A stretch of DNA of 64,000 nt from Desulfurobacterium thermolithotrophum DSM 11699 (GTDB lineage Bacteria > Aquificota > Aquificia > Desulfurobacteriales > Desulfurobacteriaceae): positions 186,001-250,000 of the forward strand of contig NC_015185.1 in assembly GCF_000191045.1 (NCBI RefSeq). Direction: 5' to 3'. The notes under the pieces are model-generated. The model was not told where the DNA came from, searched no databases, and saw nothing but the letters and a program-made list of their open reading frames with translations. The translations under genes and the position numbers were made by a program. Shown piece by piece: positions 9,619-19,041 of this stretch (position 1 is its first letter; every line of letters begins with the position of its first letter).

Positions 9619-10947
9619 ATGAACCTATCAAAGATTTTTTTCAATGTAACAGAAGTTCCTGAGCTTAGAAAAAGATTTATCTTTACGATGTTGCTCCTGG
9701 CTGTTTATAGGCTAGGAGCACATATTCCTACACCTGGAATTGATGTTATAGCTTTGTCTGAATTTTTCAAAAGAGCTCAAGGTACCGTTTTTGGCTTTAT
9801 GGATGTTTTTTCCGGAGGTGCTTTAAGTAAGCTCACAATTTTTGCTCTAGGTGTAATGCCGTACATTAGTTCTGCCATTATTATGCAACTTTTAACTGTT
9901 GCCATTCCTTCAATTGAAAAGCTTGCTAAAGAGGAAGGTGAGTACGGACGAAGGAAAATAAATCAGTATACTCGATATGGAGCTGTTCTCCTTGCTTTCA
10001 TTCAAGCTTTGGGTATTGCTATTGGACTTGAGAGTATGAAAAGTCCATCAGGCATACCTGTGGTACCTAATCCAGGATTTACCTTTATGTTTGTCTGTGT
10101 AACGTGTTTAACTGCTGGTGCAACTTTTCTTATGTGGCTTGGAGAAAAGATAACTGAGAAAGGAATAGGTAACGGAATGTCCATTCTAATCTTTGCGGGT
10201 ATTGTAGCAAGTATTCCAAATGCAGCCATTACTACTTTTACTCTATTTAAAAATGGAGAAATATCCCTTTTTAAGATAATTGGTATTATATCTATTATTT
10301 TGGCTATGATTGCAGCCATTGTATACATACAGGAAGCAGAAAGAAGAGTTCCTCTTCAGTATGCAAGACGAAATATCGGAAGACAAGCTGTTGGAAAATA
10401 TACAAGTTATCTTCCTATAAAGCTAAATCCTGCTAACGTTATTCCTATTATCTTTGCAGCTTCAGTTCTCATGTTTCCAGCCACAATCGTCAAATTCATT
10501 CATAATCCTATTGCTCAAGCAATTTATGATGCTCTTCAGCCAGGAAGTACTTTGTACTTAATCGTTTATGCTGTGCTCATTTTCTTCTTCACTTACTTTT
10601 ATACAGCAATAATCTTTAATCCAGAAGAAATAGCTGAGAACCTAAATAAGCACGGTGGATTTATTCCTGGAATAAGGGCAGGAACGGATACAGCAAAATA
10701 CTTAGATAAGATTGTTTCAAGACTTACTTTTGCCGGTGCGGTATTCCTTACTTTAGTTGCTATTGTTCCATTAATAATTACGCAAAAAATGCAACTTCCA
10801 TTTTATTTTGGTGGAACAGCAATTTTGATTGTTGTTGGAGTTGCTCTTGATACACTAAGGAGAATGGAAGCTTATGCACTTTCTATTTCTTACGAGGGAT
10901 TTCTTGGTAGAAAGAAAAAGAAACTGAAATTAGGCACTGGAGGTTAA
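9619..10947 (+). CDS. secY: Preprotein translocase subunit SecY
   Basis: The 442-residue SecY has about ten membrane segments. Visible signatures are RLGAHIPTPGID, the plug-region FSGGALSKLTIFALGVMPYI, and TEKGIGNGMSILIF. It ends with a basic tail. It forms the protein-conducting channel of the cytoplasmic membrane together with SecE and SecG (not in the window). In the spc operon it links ribosome production with export capacity. Confidence 0.98.
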   Translation: MNLSKIFFNVTEVPELRKRFIFTMLLLAVYRLGAHIPTPGIDVIALSEFFKRAQGTVFGFMDVFSGGALSKLTIFALGVMPYISSAIIMQLLTVAIPSIEKLAKEEGEYGRRKINQYTRYGAVLLAFIQALGIAIGLESMKSPSGIPVVPNPGFTFMFVCVTCLTAGATFLMWLGEKITEKGIGNGMSILIFAGIVASIPNAAITTFTLFKNGEISLFKIIGIISIILAMIAAIVYIQEAERRVPLQYARRNIGRQAVGKYTSYLPIKLNPANVIPIIFAASVLMFPATIVKFIHNPIAQAIYDALQPGSTLYLIVYAVLIFFFTYFYTAIIFNPEEIAENLNKHGGFIPGIRAGTDTAKYLDKIVSRLTFAGAVFLTLVAIVPLIITQKMQLPFYFGGTAILIVVGVALDTLRRMEAYALSISYEGFLGRKKKKLKLGTGG

Positions 10948-10948
10948 A

Positions 10949-11512
10949 GTGTTAAAAGTTGTTTTTTTAGGACCACCAGGAGCAGGAAAGGGAACGCAGG
11001 CAGTAAGGATTGCAGAAAAGTACAACGTTCCTCACATATCAACTGGAGACATCTTAAGGGCAGCTGTGAAAGAGGGAACAGAACTTGGAAAGCTGGCAAA
11101 AGAGTATATGGATAAGGGAGAACTTGTTCCAGATGATGTAATCATTGGCATTATCAGGGAAAGACTTTCTCAATCGGATGTTAGAGAGAGAGGTTTTATC
11201 CTTGACGGTTTTCCAAGGACTCTCCCTCAGGCTGAAGCTTTAGACAAAATGCTTGCCGAACTCGGGCTTCCTCTTGATAAGGTTGTTTACCTCAACGTTG
11301 ACGATGAGGAGATAGTAAAGAGGCTTTTAGCCCGCGGTAGAGCAGATGATACTGAGGAAGTTATAAGGAATAGGCTTGAAGTTTACAGGAAGCAAACAGC
11401 TCCTCTCATCGATTACTACTCTGAAAAGGGCATCCTTGTTGAGATCTGCGGTGTTGGTGAAATTGATGAGATAACGAAGAAAATTGAGGAGAGCTTGGGA
11501 CTAAATGGTTAA
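10949..11512 (+). CDS. adk: Adenylate kinase
   Basis: The 187-residue kinase has the P-loop FLGPPGAGKGTQA, the HISTGDILRAAV AMP-binding segment, GFILDGFPRTLPQAEAL and the lid-proximal RLLARGRADDTEEVI. The short lid without zinc cysteines makes it a short-type enzyme. It interconverts ATP + AMP and 2 ADP. The start is GTG, one base after the secY stop. It overlaps map by eight bases. Confidence 0.97.
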   Translation: MLKVVFLGPPGAGKGTQAVRIAEKYNVPHISTGDILRAAVKEGTELGKLAKEYMDKGELVPDDVIIGIIRERLSQSDVRERGFILDGFPRTLPQAEALDKMLAELGLPLDKVVYLNVDDEEIVKRLLARGRADDTEEVIRNRLEVYRKQTAPLIDYYSEKGILVEICGVGEIDEITKKIEESLGLNG

Positions 11513-12287
11513 GACGCTCAGGAAAACAAAGCATGGAATAATCCTAAAAACTCCGGAGGAGATTGCAAGGCTAAGAACTGCTGCAGCAACAACTATGGAA
11601 ATTCTCCTCAGAGTTGCTGAGGAAATATCCTCGGGTATTACAGCTCTTGATATAGATAGGATTACAAGAAGTCTCTGTAAGGAATATGGCGTAAAGCCTG
11701 CTTTCCTCGGTTATGGTGGCTTCCCTGGTGCAATTTGTGTTTCCGTTAACGAGGAAGTTGTTCATGGACTTCCTACAAAGAAGAAAGTTTTCAAAGAGGG
11801 AGATATTGTAAGCCTTGACTTTGGTGCTGTCGTGGATGGCTGGATTGGTGATGTTGCAGTAACAGTTCCAGTTGGAAAAATAAGTGAGACTGCACAAAAG
11901 TTGATAGATGTTACGAGAGAATCTCTCTACAAAGGTATTGAAGCAGCTAAAGCAGGTGGAAAACTTATCGATATATCGAGAGCCATTCAGAAGTATGTTG
12001 AGTCTCATGGTTTTAATGTAACTCGTGGTTACGCAGGTCACGGAATTGGAAGGTCTTTGCATGAGGAACCTCAGATAACAAACTATGTTTACAAAGGCTA
12101 TCCAGATATCACTCTTGAGCCAGGAATGACGTTTGCAATTGAGCCAATGGTAAATGAAGGAACAGGAAAAGTAAAAGTAAAGAGAGACAGATGGACTGTT
12201 GTTACTAAAGATGGTAAGCTTTCTGCTCATTTTGAGCATGATGTTGCTATTACAGAAGATGGGACTATAATTATGTCCGCAATTTGA
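11505..12287 (+). CDS. map: Methionine aminopeptidase, type I
   Basis: The 260-residue enzyme removes the initiator methionine from nascent proteins. The pita-bread fold residues are visible: SLDFGAVVDGWIGDVAVT (two Asp metal ligands), GYAGHGIGRSLHEEPQI (His ligand), and FAIEPMVNEG and FEHDVAITEDG (Glu ligands). It overlaps the end of adk, as in many spc operons. A short A/T-rich gap of about 50 bases then leads to infA. Confidence 0.97.
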   Translation: MVKTLRKTKHGIILKTPEEIARLRTAAATTMEILLRVAEEISSGITALDIDRITRSLCKEYGVKPAFLGYGGFPGAICVSVNEEVVHGLPTKKKVFKEGDIVSLDFGAVVDGWIGDVAVTVPVGKISETAQKLIDVTRESLYKGIEAAKAGGKLIDISRAIQKYVESHGFNVTRGYAGHGIGRSLHEEPQITNYVYKGYPDITLEPGMTFAIEPMVNEGTGKVKVKRDRWTVVTKDGKLSAHFEHDVAITEDGTIIMSAI

Positions 12288-12339
12288 TTATTCCAAAATT
12301 AAAAAATTTTTGTTCATTACCTAATTAATAGGAGAAAGG

Positions 12340-12558
12340 ATGGCAAAAGAAAAGGGTATTCAAGTAGAAGGTAAAGTAGTTGAAGCTTTACCTAATGCTT
12401 ACTTTAAGGTAGAACTTGATAATGGGCATCAAGTACTTGCTCATGCATCAGGAAAGATGAGAGTTCATTTTATTAGAATTCTGCCAGGCGACCGTGTGGT
12501 TGTCGAGCTTAGTCCTTACGATTTAACAAGAGGAAGGATTATTTATAGAAAAGGCTAA
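12340..12558 (+). CDS. infA: Translation initiation factor IF-1
   Basis: The 72-residue protein is a single S1/OB-fold, with [25 protein letters not shown]-like [12 protein letters not shown] and the C-terminal [13 protein letters not shown]-1 occupies the A site during initiation. An AGGAGAAAGG site precedes the ATG. Its position between map and rpmJ is the canonical one. Confidence 0.97.
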   Translation: MAKEKGIQVEGKVVEALPNAYFKVELDNGHQVLAHASGKMRVHFIRILPGDRVVVELSPYDLTRGRIIYRKG

Positions 12559-12620
12559 ACCGTCCCTTTATATAAACCCGCGGCTGAAGGCACGAAAAAA
12601 GTTTTAAGGAGAGGTAGCAG

Positions 12621-12737
12621 ATGAAAGTAAGGCCATCTGTAAAGAAGATTTGCCCGAAGTGCAAAATTATTAAGAGAAAAGGTGTTGTTAGGGTTATTTG
12701 TGAAAACCCAAAGCACAAACAGAGACAAGGTAAGTAA
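12621..12737 (+). CDS. rpmJ: 50S ribosomal protein L36 (zinc-ribbon form)
   Basis: This 38-residue reading frame begins [17 protein letters not shown] and ends KHKQRQGK. It contains C11, C14, C27 and H32, the CxxC-C-H zinc ribbon of type-I L36. AAGGAGAGG at 12607-12615 precedes the ATG. It lies between infA and rpsM, its usual place, and it is short enough to be missed by length-limited gene calling. Confidence 0.97.
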   Translation: MKVRPSVKKICPKCKIIKRKGVVRVICENPKHKQRQGK

Positions 12738-12748
12738 GGAGGAAAGCT

Positions 12749-13129
12749 GTGGCAAGGATAGCAGGAGTAGATATTCCCGATAATAAAAAAGTACCTTATT
12801 CTCTTGCCTATATTTATGGAATAGGTATTAAGACAGGTTTCAAGATCTGTGAAGAGGCAGGAATAGATCCAGAAAAAAGAGTTAAGGATCTTACTGAAGA
12901 AGAAATAGCTAAAATTAGAAAAATCATTGAAACAGAGTACAAGGTTGAAGGGGATCTCAGAAAAGAGATTGCAATGAACATTAAAAGGCTTATGGAAATT
13001 GGATGTTACAGAGGTATTCGCCACAGACTTGGTCTTCCTGTTAGAGGTCAAAGAACCAGAACAAACGCAAGAACGAGAAAGGGACCAAGAAAGACAGTTG
13101 CTGGTAAGAAGAAGGCACCTAAGAAGTAA
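12749..13129 (+). CDS. rpsM: 30S ribosomal protein S13
   Basis: The 126-residue S13 begins [25 protein letters not shown] and ends in the basic [21 protein letters not shown] segment that contacts tRNA. The start is GTG at 12749 with AAGGAGG upstream. It forms part of the inter-subunit bridge in the 30S head. It begins 11 bases after rpmJ. Confidence 0.97.
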   Translation: MARIAGVDIPDNKKVPYSLAYIYGIGIKTGFKICEEAGIDPEKRVKDLTEEEIAKIRKIIETEYKVEGDLRKEIAMNIKRLMEIGCYRGIRHRLGLPVRGQRTRTNARTRKGPRKTVAGKKKAPKK

Positions 13130-13148
13130 TTGAATTGGGAGGTTATTA

Positions 13149-13541
13149 ATGGCAAGAGCCAGAAGAAACGTTAAAAAGAAGCAAAAGAGAACTGTAGGTT
13201 TTGCAATTGCTCATATACAGACAACCTTTAATAATACTATTATTACTTTTACAGATAAAGAGGGTAATACTCTTGTCTGGGAAAGTGGTGGAACTGTTGG
13301 TTTTAAAGGAACAAGAAAGAGTACTCCTTATGCTGCTCAACTTGCTGCAACAAAAGCGGCAGAAAGAGCTATGAAAGAGTATGGTGTAAAGGATGTTGAA
13401 ATAAGAATTAAAGGTAATGGTGGTGGTAGAGAAACAGCTATTAAGGCTATTGCTGCAGTTGGTTTAAATGTAAAAGCTATTAAGGATGTTACTCCTATTC
13501 CTCACGACGGATGTAGACCACCAAAAAGAAGAAGGGTGTAA
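13149..13541 (+). CDS. rpsK: 30S ribosomal protein S11
   Basis: The 130-residue S11 contains [33 protein letters not shown] and the C-terminal [18 protein letters not shown] ending, which is nearly invariant. It lines the mRNA exit path on the platform. It follows rpsM and precedes rpsD in the alpha operon order. Confidence 0.98.
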   Translation: MARARRNVKKKQKRTVGFAIAHIQTTFNNTIITFTDKEGNTLVWESGGTVGFKGTRKSTPYAAQLAATKAAERAMKEYGVKDVEIRIKGNGGGRETAIKAIAAVGLNVKAIKDVTPIPHDGCRPPKRRRV

Positions 13542-13553
13542 CGGAGGTAATCA

Positions 13554-14180
13554 ATGGGAAGATATACAGGACCAAAGTGGCGTATTGCTAGACGCCTTGG
13601 CGTTAACATATACGTTGGTGAAGAAAAGTCTCAGAAAGGAAAATCAATTCTTGATAGAAGACCTTATCCACCAGGACAGCATGGGCGTAGTCGTAGAAAG
13701 ATTTCCTACTACGGCCGTCAGCTTATGGAAAAGCAAAAGGTTAAGTACTACTACGGTATTAGAGAAGGACAATTCAAGCGTTTTTATGAAATGGCCGAGA
13801 GAATGAGAGGTCAAACTGGTGAGAACCTTCTTAAACTCCTTGAAAGTAGGCTTGATAACGTTGTTTATAGACTTGGATTTGGTAAATCTCATAGACATGC
13901 GAGACAGCTTGTTGTTCATGGTCATATCCTTGTAAATGGAAAGAAAGTTGATAGACCTTCTTACCTTGTAAAGCCTGGAGATATTGTTGAAGTTAAAGAA
14001 AAGAGTAGAGAAATTCCTCAAATTAAAGAGGGTATAGAGCTTGCTCAAAGAAGAGGTATACCTTCTTGGCTTGAGCTTGATGCCGAAAACTTCAAAGGTG
14101 TAGTTAAGGCTGAACCAACAAGAGAGGAAATAGAAATTCCAGTTGAAGAACACTTGATTGTTGAGCTCTACTCCAAGTAA
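13554..14180 (+). CDS. rpsD: 30S ribosomal protein S4
   Basis: The 208-residue S4 has the primary rRNA-binding N-terminus ([15 protein letters not shown]), the [10 protein letters not shown] loop and an S4 RNA-binding domain ([33 protein letters not shown]). There is no N-terminal zinc cysteine cluster. S4 starts 30S assembly and often autoregulates the alpha operon in other bacteria. Confidence 0.97.
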   Translation: MGRYTGPKWRIARRLGVNIYVGEEKSQKGKSILDRRPYPPGQHGRSRRKISYYGRQLMEKQKVKYYYGIREGQFKRFYEMAERMRGQTGENLLKLLESRLDNVVYRLGFGKSHRHARQLVVHGHILVNGKKVDRPSYLVKPGDIVEVKEKSREIPQIKEGIELAQRRGIPSWLELDAENFKGVVKAEPTREEIEIPVEEHLIVELYSK

Positions 14181-14207
14181 TAGTTAACCGAACTTTGGAG
14201 GAAAATA

Positions 14208-15164
14208 ATGGTTGAATTTATTACTCCTGAGAAGTTTCTCTGGGAGGAACATACAGAAAATTATGGAAGATTTGTTGTAGAACCTTTGGAAAAGGGTTAT
14301 GGTACTACTGTTGGTAATGCTTTGAGGAGAGTACTTCTTTCTTCTATAGAAGGTGCTGCTCCAACTGCTGTTAAGTTTGAAGGGGCTTATCACGAATTTA
14401 CAACTCTTCCTGGAGTTGTCGAGGATGTAACAGAAATAGTCCTCAATCTTAAGCAGCTTAGATTTATTCTTCACGGGGAAGGTCCTGTTTTTATAGAACT
14501 CAAGAAAAGAGGACCTGGAAAAGTATATGCAAAGGATTTTGAACTTCCATCTCAAGTTGAGCTCTTAACTCCTGACCAAGAAATAGCAACTCTTGATAAT
14601 GAAAATTCAGAAATAGAGATTTACCTTAGAATAGACAAAGGAAAAGGTTTTGTTTTATCTGAGGATATTCAAGAAATCTTTGACATTTCTACAATAGGTT
14701 GGATACCTCTTGACGCGGATTTTTCTCCTATTAAGAAAGTTGCGTTTAGAGTAGAAGATACGAGGGTAGGAAGAAGGACTGACTACAACAGACTCACTAT
14801 GGAAATATGGACAGATGGTAGTATTACTCCAAAAGATGCTGTTGTTAGAGCTGCTAATATTCTTATAGAACACTTTTCTATGGTTAGGGATAAGCTTGTT
14901 GAGGCTATTTTTGCTACAGCTCAACCTGAAGAGGTTAAAAAAGAAGAAGTACCGGAAATTTACAATCAGACTCTCGAAGAAGCTGGTTTAAAGGGTAGAG
15001 CTCTCAAGATCTTAGGAGAAAATGGAATAACAACAGTTGGAGACTTAGTAAAACTAACCAAAAAAGAACTTGAGTCTATGAAAGGACTCGGAAAGAAGTC
15101 TTTGGCTGAAATTGAGAATTTCTTGGCTTCCCTTGGATTTGAACTTGGAGGTGGACAAAAATGA
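14208..15164 (+). CDS. rpoA: DNA-directed RNA polymerase subunit alpha
   Basis: The 318-residue alpha subunit has an N-terminal dimerisation/assembly domain (EPLEKGYGTTVGNALRRVLLSS) and a C-terminal domain (KILGENGITTVGDLVKLTKKEL) with helix-hairpin-helix character that contacts UP elements and activators. A 27-base gap with GGAGG separates it from rpsD. The ATGA overlap with rplQ indicates coupling. Confidence 0.97.
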   Translation: MVEFITPEKFLWEEHTENYGRFVVEPLEKGYGTTVGNALRRVLLSSIEGAAPTAVKFEGAYHEFTTLPGVVEDVTEIVLNLKQLRFILHGEGPVFIELKKRGPGKVYAKDFELPSQVELLTPDQEIATLDNENSEIEIYLRIDKGKGFVLSEDIQEIFDISTIGWIPLDADFSPIKKVAFRVEDTRVGRRTDYNRLTMEIWTDGSITPKDAVVRAANILIEHFSMVRDKLVEAIFATAQPEEVKKEEVPEIYNQTLEEAGLKGRALKILGENGITTVGDLVKLTKKELESMKGLGKKSLAEIENFLASLGFELGGGQK

Positions 15165-15541
15165 GACATAGAGTAAAAGGTAAAAAGCTAGGAAGACCTA
15201 CAGAGCATAGATTATTGATGTTGAGAAATCTTGTAACTGATCTTATAGAGCATGGAAAAGTTGTTACTACAGTGGCAAGAGCAAAAGAACTAAAAAGACT
15301 TGCAGATAAAGTTATAAATAAAGCAAAGCAAGAGGATAAAGTAAAGGCTATAAGAGAAGTTCTTACTATCGTTACAAGAAAAGATGTAGCTTATAAACTT
15401 GTAAACGAAATTGCTCCTAAGTATGCAAATAGAAATGGAGGATATACAAGACTCTTACACTATTCCTTTAGAAAAGGAGATGCTGCTCCAACAGCAATAG
15501 TTATGCTCGTTGAACCTAAAGAAGGAAACTCTGAAGAGTAA
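15161..15541 (+). CDS. rplQ: 50S ribosomal protein L17
   Basis: The 126-residue L17 opens MRHRVKGKKLGRPTEHRLLMLRNLV and carries ARAKELKRLADKVI and NGGYTRLLHYSFRKGDAAP. It overlaps rpoA by four bases and is the last gene of the ribosomal supercluster. A clear terminator follows 20-30 bases downstream. Confidence 0.97.
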   Translation: MRHRVKGKKLGRPTEHRLLMLRNLVTDLIEHGKVVTTVARAKELKRLADKVINKAKQEDKVKAIREVLTIVTRKDVAYKLVNEIAPKYANRNGGYTRLLHYSFRKGDAAPTAIVMLVEPKEGNSEE

Positions 15542-15563
15542 TTTTTTATTCCCAAAAAAAGAT

Positions 15564-15588
15564 AAAGGCCCCTTTGTGGGGCTTTTTT
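15564..15588 (+). terminator. Intrinsic terminator of the ribosomal supercluster
   Basis: A GC-rich hairpin (GCCCC, loop TTTGT, GGGGC), extended by A-T/G-T pairs, is followed at once by a run of six T. It stands 23 bases after rplQ, and the next gene (minE) points the other way. This is a textbook Rho-independent terminator. Confidence 0.92.
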
Positions 15589-15618
15589 AATTTTTTTAAC
15601 TTTTATTTAAAGGAAAAT

Positions 15619-15852
15619 TTAGTTTTTAACTGGAATTTCAATTTCAATTTTTTCTGAATCTTCATTTGGAACGTAAATAGAAACACCTGAGGCATCAATA
15701 AATGGAAAATCCTTCAAAGCATTCAAAATAGCATTTTTCACTTCTTCTATAGCATTTGGAGGTAATCCGGCTCTATCATATTTTAAAACCAATTGCAGCC
15801 TTTTTTTAGCAATTTCCTTGCTGGATTTTTTTCTAAATGGCCATAACCCCAT
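15619..15852 (-). CDS. minE: Cell division topological specificity factor MinE
   Basis: The 77-residue MinE starts MGLWPFRKKSSKEIAKKRLQ, with the membrane-targeting amphipathic N-terminus and the MinD-activating helix, followed by the topological domain. Longer in-frame starts exist up to 15891, but GGAGGGG inside the end of minD is well placed for the ATG at 15852. MinE stimulates MinD ATPase and drives pole-to-pole oscillation. It is the third gene of minC-minD-minE. Confidence 0.9.
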   Translation of the reverse strand: MGLWPFRKKSSKEIAKKRLQLVLKYDRAGLPPNAIEEVKNAILNALKDFPFIDASGVSIYVPNEDSEKIEIEIPVKN

Positions 15853-15856
15853 TTCT

Positions 15857-16657
15857 TTAGTCCCCTCCAAAAAGTTTCTTGAGCTTTTCAAAAAATCCCT
15901 CGTTGTACTCTAAGTTAAGGAATGGAACTTCTTTTCCAAGTAAACGTTCTGCTACATTTCTTAAGGCCTTGCCAGCAATAGATTCTTCAAAAAGAACAGC
16001 TGGTTCTCCTCTATTTATGTAAGAAACCATATTTTTATCTTCTGGAACAATACCTATAAGTTCCAATCCTAAAATTTGGACTACATCTTCAGCATCAAGC
16101 ATATCTCCTTTTGCAACTTTTTTAGGATCAAGCCTATTGACAATTAATTTAGGTTCTGGTTTTCCCATAGTTTCACAAAGACCGGTAACTCTATCGGCAT
16201 CTCTAATTGAAGCCATTTCAGGATTTGCAACAACAAGTATAGTGTCTGCAGGAGTAACTGCTGTTTTAAATCCTTCTTCAATTCCTGCTGGAGAGTCTAT
16301 GAATATAAAGTCAAATTTTTCTCTGAGAGATTCAACGATATTAACAAGGTCTTCCGGACTAATTGCATTTTTGTCCTTTGTCTGTGCAGCAGGTAGTAAG
16401 TGTAAATTTTTTGTCCTTTTATCTTTTACAAGAGCTTTTTCTACTGGACAAACTCCTTCGGCAACATGAACTATGTCGTAAACTATTCTGTTTTCTAATC
16501 CAAGGATTAAGTCAAGGTTTCTTAGTCCTATGTCGGCATCAATCGCCACTACCTTATATCCTTTAGCTGCAAGAGCAGTAGCAAGATTACCTGTTATAGT
16601 ACTTTTTCCTACTCCTCCTTTCCCGGATGTTACACAAATTACTTTATCAGCCATCAT
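15857..16657 (-). CDS. minD: Septum site-determining ATPase MinD
   Basis: The 266-residue MinD has the deviant Walker A motif SGKGGVGKST with signature lysine, the DADIGLRNLDLILG segment and the FIDSPAGIEEGF Walker B region. Its C-terminus (FFEKLKKLFGGD) is the amphipathic membrane-targeting helix. It binds the membrane with ATP and recruits MinC. The ATG at 16657 overlaps the minC stop; a second ATG follows immediately. Confidence 0.96.
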   Translation of the reverse strand: MMADKVICVTSGKGGVGKSTITGNLATALAAKGYKVVAIDADIGLRNLDLILGLENRIVYDIVHVAEGVCPVEKALVKDKRTKNLHLLPAAQTKDKNAISPEDLVNIVESLREKFDFIFIDSPAGIEEGFKTAVTPADTILVVANPEMASIRDADRVTGLCETMGKPEPKLIVNRLDPKKVAKGDMLDAEDVVQILGLELIGIVPEDKNMVSYINRGEPAVLFEESIAGKALRNVAERLLGKEVPFLNLEYNEGFFEKLKKLFGGD

Positions 16658-17328
16658 CTCCCCTTCTTTAAAGATTCTATTTTAAGTTTTCCTGATTTAA
16701 CTCTTGCTTTAAAGTTAACATAAGATTCCTTTCTATCAAATGTTCTTTCTTGGTTACATATTTCTAACCTTGGAGCTTCAAAGTAGAGAGCTCTTACTTC
16801 TGCTTCTGATTTACCAATCCCTGCTTTAACAATTCCTCTTAGACTTCCCATCACATAAACATTTCCACCTGCTTCAACTTCAGCTCCGGGATTTACATCT
16901 CCTAAAATGACAAGATCACCAGTAGAGGTAACTTTATCTCCGGAACGTAAAGTTTTTCTTACAAATTTCACTTCTTCAGTTTCAGCTCTCTCTCTTTCCT
17001 TTTCAATTTCCATTTCGGAAAGGTCACATGGGATTCCTAAGGAAATACAGAGCTCTCTGTTTTCCTTTAGATTAGTTTTAAAACCGCAAAATGTCAATTC
17101 ATCAACGTTTTGTATGAATAAGCTAAGTTCTATAATTTCATTTTTTGAAAGCTTTCTATCTTCCACACAAACTATAAACCTTGAACCTTTTAAAAGTTGT
17201 TTCTTTTCTAAGATAAAATTTTTTATAGCTTCAACGTCAAAAGACTTACTATCAGTGATGATTTCTATTCCAATTACATTAGTTCCCCTTAATTTAAACT
17301 CCATTTCTGTATAATTCTCCCACTTCAA
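16654..17328 (-). CDS. minC: Septum site-determining protein MinC
   Basis: The 224-residue product is the FtsZ-polymerisation inhibitor. The C-terminal beta-helix domain is clear (RSGDKVTSTGDLVILGDVNPGAEVEAGGNVYVMGSLRGIVKAG), while the N-terminal domain is divergent, as usual. It is first in the min operon and overlaps minD by four bases (ATGATG). It diverges from speB with only 42 bases between the starts. Confidence 0.93.
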   Translation of the reverse strand: MKWENYTEMEFKLRGTNVIGIEIITDSKSFDVEAIKNFILEKKQLLKGSRFIVCVEDRKLSKNEIIELSLFIQNVDELTFCGFKTNLKENRELCISLGIPCDLSEMEIEKERERAETEEVKFVRKTLRSGDKVTSTGDLVILGDVNPGAEVEAGGNVYVMGSLRGIVKAGIGKSEAEVRALYFEAPRLEICNQERTFDRKESYVNFKARVKSGKLKIESLKKGR

Positions 17329-17370
17329 ATTAATTTTACTTTAGTTTGAAATTTTATCACAGAGGGTATA

Positions 17371-18174
17371 ATGGTTTTTCTCGGAGCATCCTCACAAGGC
17401 AAACTTTTACTGTTTGGAATACCTTACGATTCTACAACCTGTTTTAGACCAGGTGCAAGATTTGCCCCTGACGGAATTCGATTTTTTTCTGAAAATCTTG
17501 AAACATACAGTCCTTCTTTGGATAAGGATTTGGAAGCTGTAAGATTTAGAGATTTAGGAAACGTTGACGTTCCTGCTAATCCCGAAAAATTAATTAAGAC
17601 TGTAGAAGATTTCATGAAAAACGTAGAAATTCCTATCATGATTGGAGGAGAGCACTCTGTAACCTATCCAGTTGTTAAATCCTTGTTTGAGCGCTACGGA
17701 AATTTAACAGTTATACATTTTGATGCTCATGCAGATTTAAGAGATGAATATTCTGGAACAAAGTACTCCCATGCCTGTGTTATGAAAAGAATTTTAGAGC
17801 TCGGCTGTAATCTAATTCAGATTGGCATTAGGAGTGGAACAAAAGAAGAATTTGAGCTTATGAAAAATAGTCTACAAATTACATATCTCTATTCACCAAA
17901 AGATTTACCTGAGATTTTAAAGTCAATAAAAACTCCAGTTTACATTACAATAGATATAGATTTTTTTGATCCAGCCTATGCTCCTGGAACAGGAACCCCT
18001 GAACCGTGTGGTTTTTCTCCTATTGAATTCTTTGAAACCATTTATAAATTACCGCCTGTTAAAGTAGTTGGATTTGATGTAGTAGAAGTTTCTCCACCTT
18101 ATGATCCAAGTGGTATTACTCAAATGCTTGCTGCTAAGATTGTTAGGGAATTGATTTTAAAGTTTTGGGGGTAA
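17371..18174 (+). CDS. speB: Agmatinase / N1-aminopropylagmatine ureohydrolase family
   Basis: The 267-residue ureohydrolase has the binuclear Mn motifs GGEHSVTYP, HFDAHADLRDEY, SHACVMKRI and DIDFFDPAYAPGTGTPEP. It removes urea from agmatine to give putrescine. In Thermus and Thermococcus, homologues instead act on N1-aminopropylagmatine to give spermidine, and the adjacent speE and bpsA make that route plausible here. Residues cannot settle the substrate by eye. AGAGGG precedes the ATG, and its end overlaps the region before speE. Confidence 0.9.
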   Translation: MVFLGASSQGKLLLFGIPYDSTTCFRPGARFAPDGIRFFSENLETYSPSLDKDLEAVRFRDLGNVDVPANPEKLIKTVEDFMKNVEIPIMIGGEHSVTYPVVKSLFERYGNLTVIHFDAHADLRDEYSGTKYSHACVMKRILELGCNLIQIGIRSGTKEEFELMKNSLQITYLYSPKDLPEILKSIKTPVYITIDIDFFDPAYAPGTGTPEPCGFSPIEFFETIYKLPPVKVVGFDVVEVSPPYDPSGITQMLAAKIVRELILKFWG

Positions 18175-18176
18175 GA

Positions 18177-19040
18177 ATGCTTTGGTTTACTGAATACTAT
18201 AGTGGTGAAGGAATGGATTTAAAAGGAACAGGTTTAACCATAAAAGTAAAAAATGCTCTAACAACAAAAACTCCATTTCAGGAAATTCTGCTTCTTGATA
18301 CTGAAGATTTTGGAAAAATGCTTGTTCTTGATGGTGCAATTCAGACGACAGAAAAGGACGAGTTTATTTACCATGAAATGATAGTTCATCCAGCTCTTTT
18401 TACGCTTGGTAGAAAACCAGAAAGGGTTCTTGTTATAGGTGGTGGAGATGGTGGAACAGTAAGGGAGGTTATAAAACATAATCCAGAAAAAGTGGAATTG
18501 GTAGAAATAGACAGAGAAGTTGTAGAATTTGCTAAAAGAGAACTACCTTCAATTTCATGTGCTTTAGATGATGAAAGGGTAGAGCTTATTTTTGACGATG
18601 GAAGAGAATACATAAAGGGAAAGGAAAACCTTTACGATATCATAATTGTTGACTGCTCAGATCCAATTGGTCCTTCAAGAGTTCTCTATGAAGAAGAGTT
18701 TTATAAAGATGCTTTTAAAGCTTTAAAAGATGACGGAATTTTTGTCACTCAGTCTGAATCTCCATTTGCACAGAATAGAGTTCATAAAAAGGTAGTTAAA
18801 GAGCTCCAAAAAGTATTTTCTATAGTTAGGCCTTACTTTGCATTTATTCCAACTTATCCTTCCGGAATGTGGAGTTTTACTATTGGTTCAAAAATTCTTG
18901 ATCCTCTTACTGTAAATCCAGAAAAGCTTTTAGGAAAAGTCTCAAATCTTGAAAAATCAGCAGGAAAGCTTAAATACTACAACTCTCAGATTCACTATGG
19001 CGCCTTTGCAGTTCCAAACTTTATATACGAGGAGGAGTAA
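18177..19040 (+). CDS. speE: Spermidine synthase-family aminopropyltransferase
   Basis: The 287-residue enzyme shows MLWFTEYYSG, the LVLDGAIQTTEKDEFIYHEM segment, the VIGGGDGGTVREV SAM-type nucleotide loop and VDCSDPIGPS. It transfers aminopropyl from decarboxylated SAM to putrescine or agmatine, releasing methylthioadenosine. I chose the ATG at 18177 (GGGGG at about 18166-18170) over an in-frame TTG at 18165. It lies in the speB-speE-bpsA operon, one base before bpsA. Confidence 0.94.
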   Translation: MLWFTEYYSGEGMDLKGTGLTIKVKNALTTKTPFQEILLLDTEDFGKMLVLDGAIQTTEKDEFIYHEMIVHPALFTLGRKPERVLVIGGGDGGTVREVIKHNPEKVELVEIDREVVEFAKRELPSISCALDDERVELIFDDGREYIKGKENLYDIIIVDCSDPIGPSRVLYEEEFYKDAFKALKDDGIFVTQSESPFAQNRVHKKVVKELQKVFSIVRPYFAFIPTYPSGMWSFTIGSKILDPLTVNPEKLLGKVSNLEKSAGKLKYYNSQIHYGAFAVPNFIYEEE

Positions 19041-19041
19041 A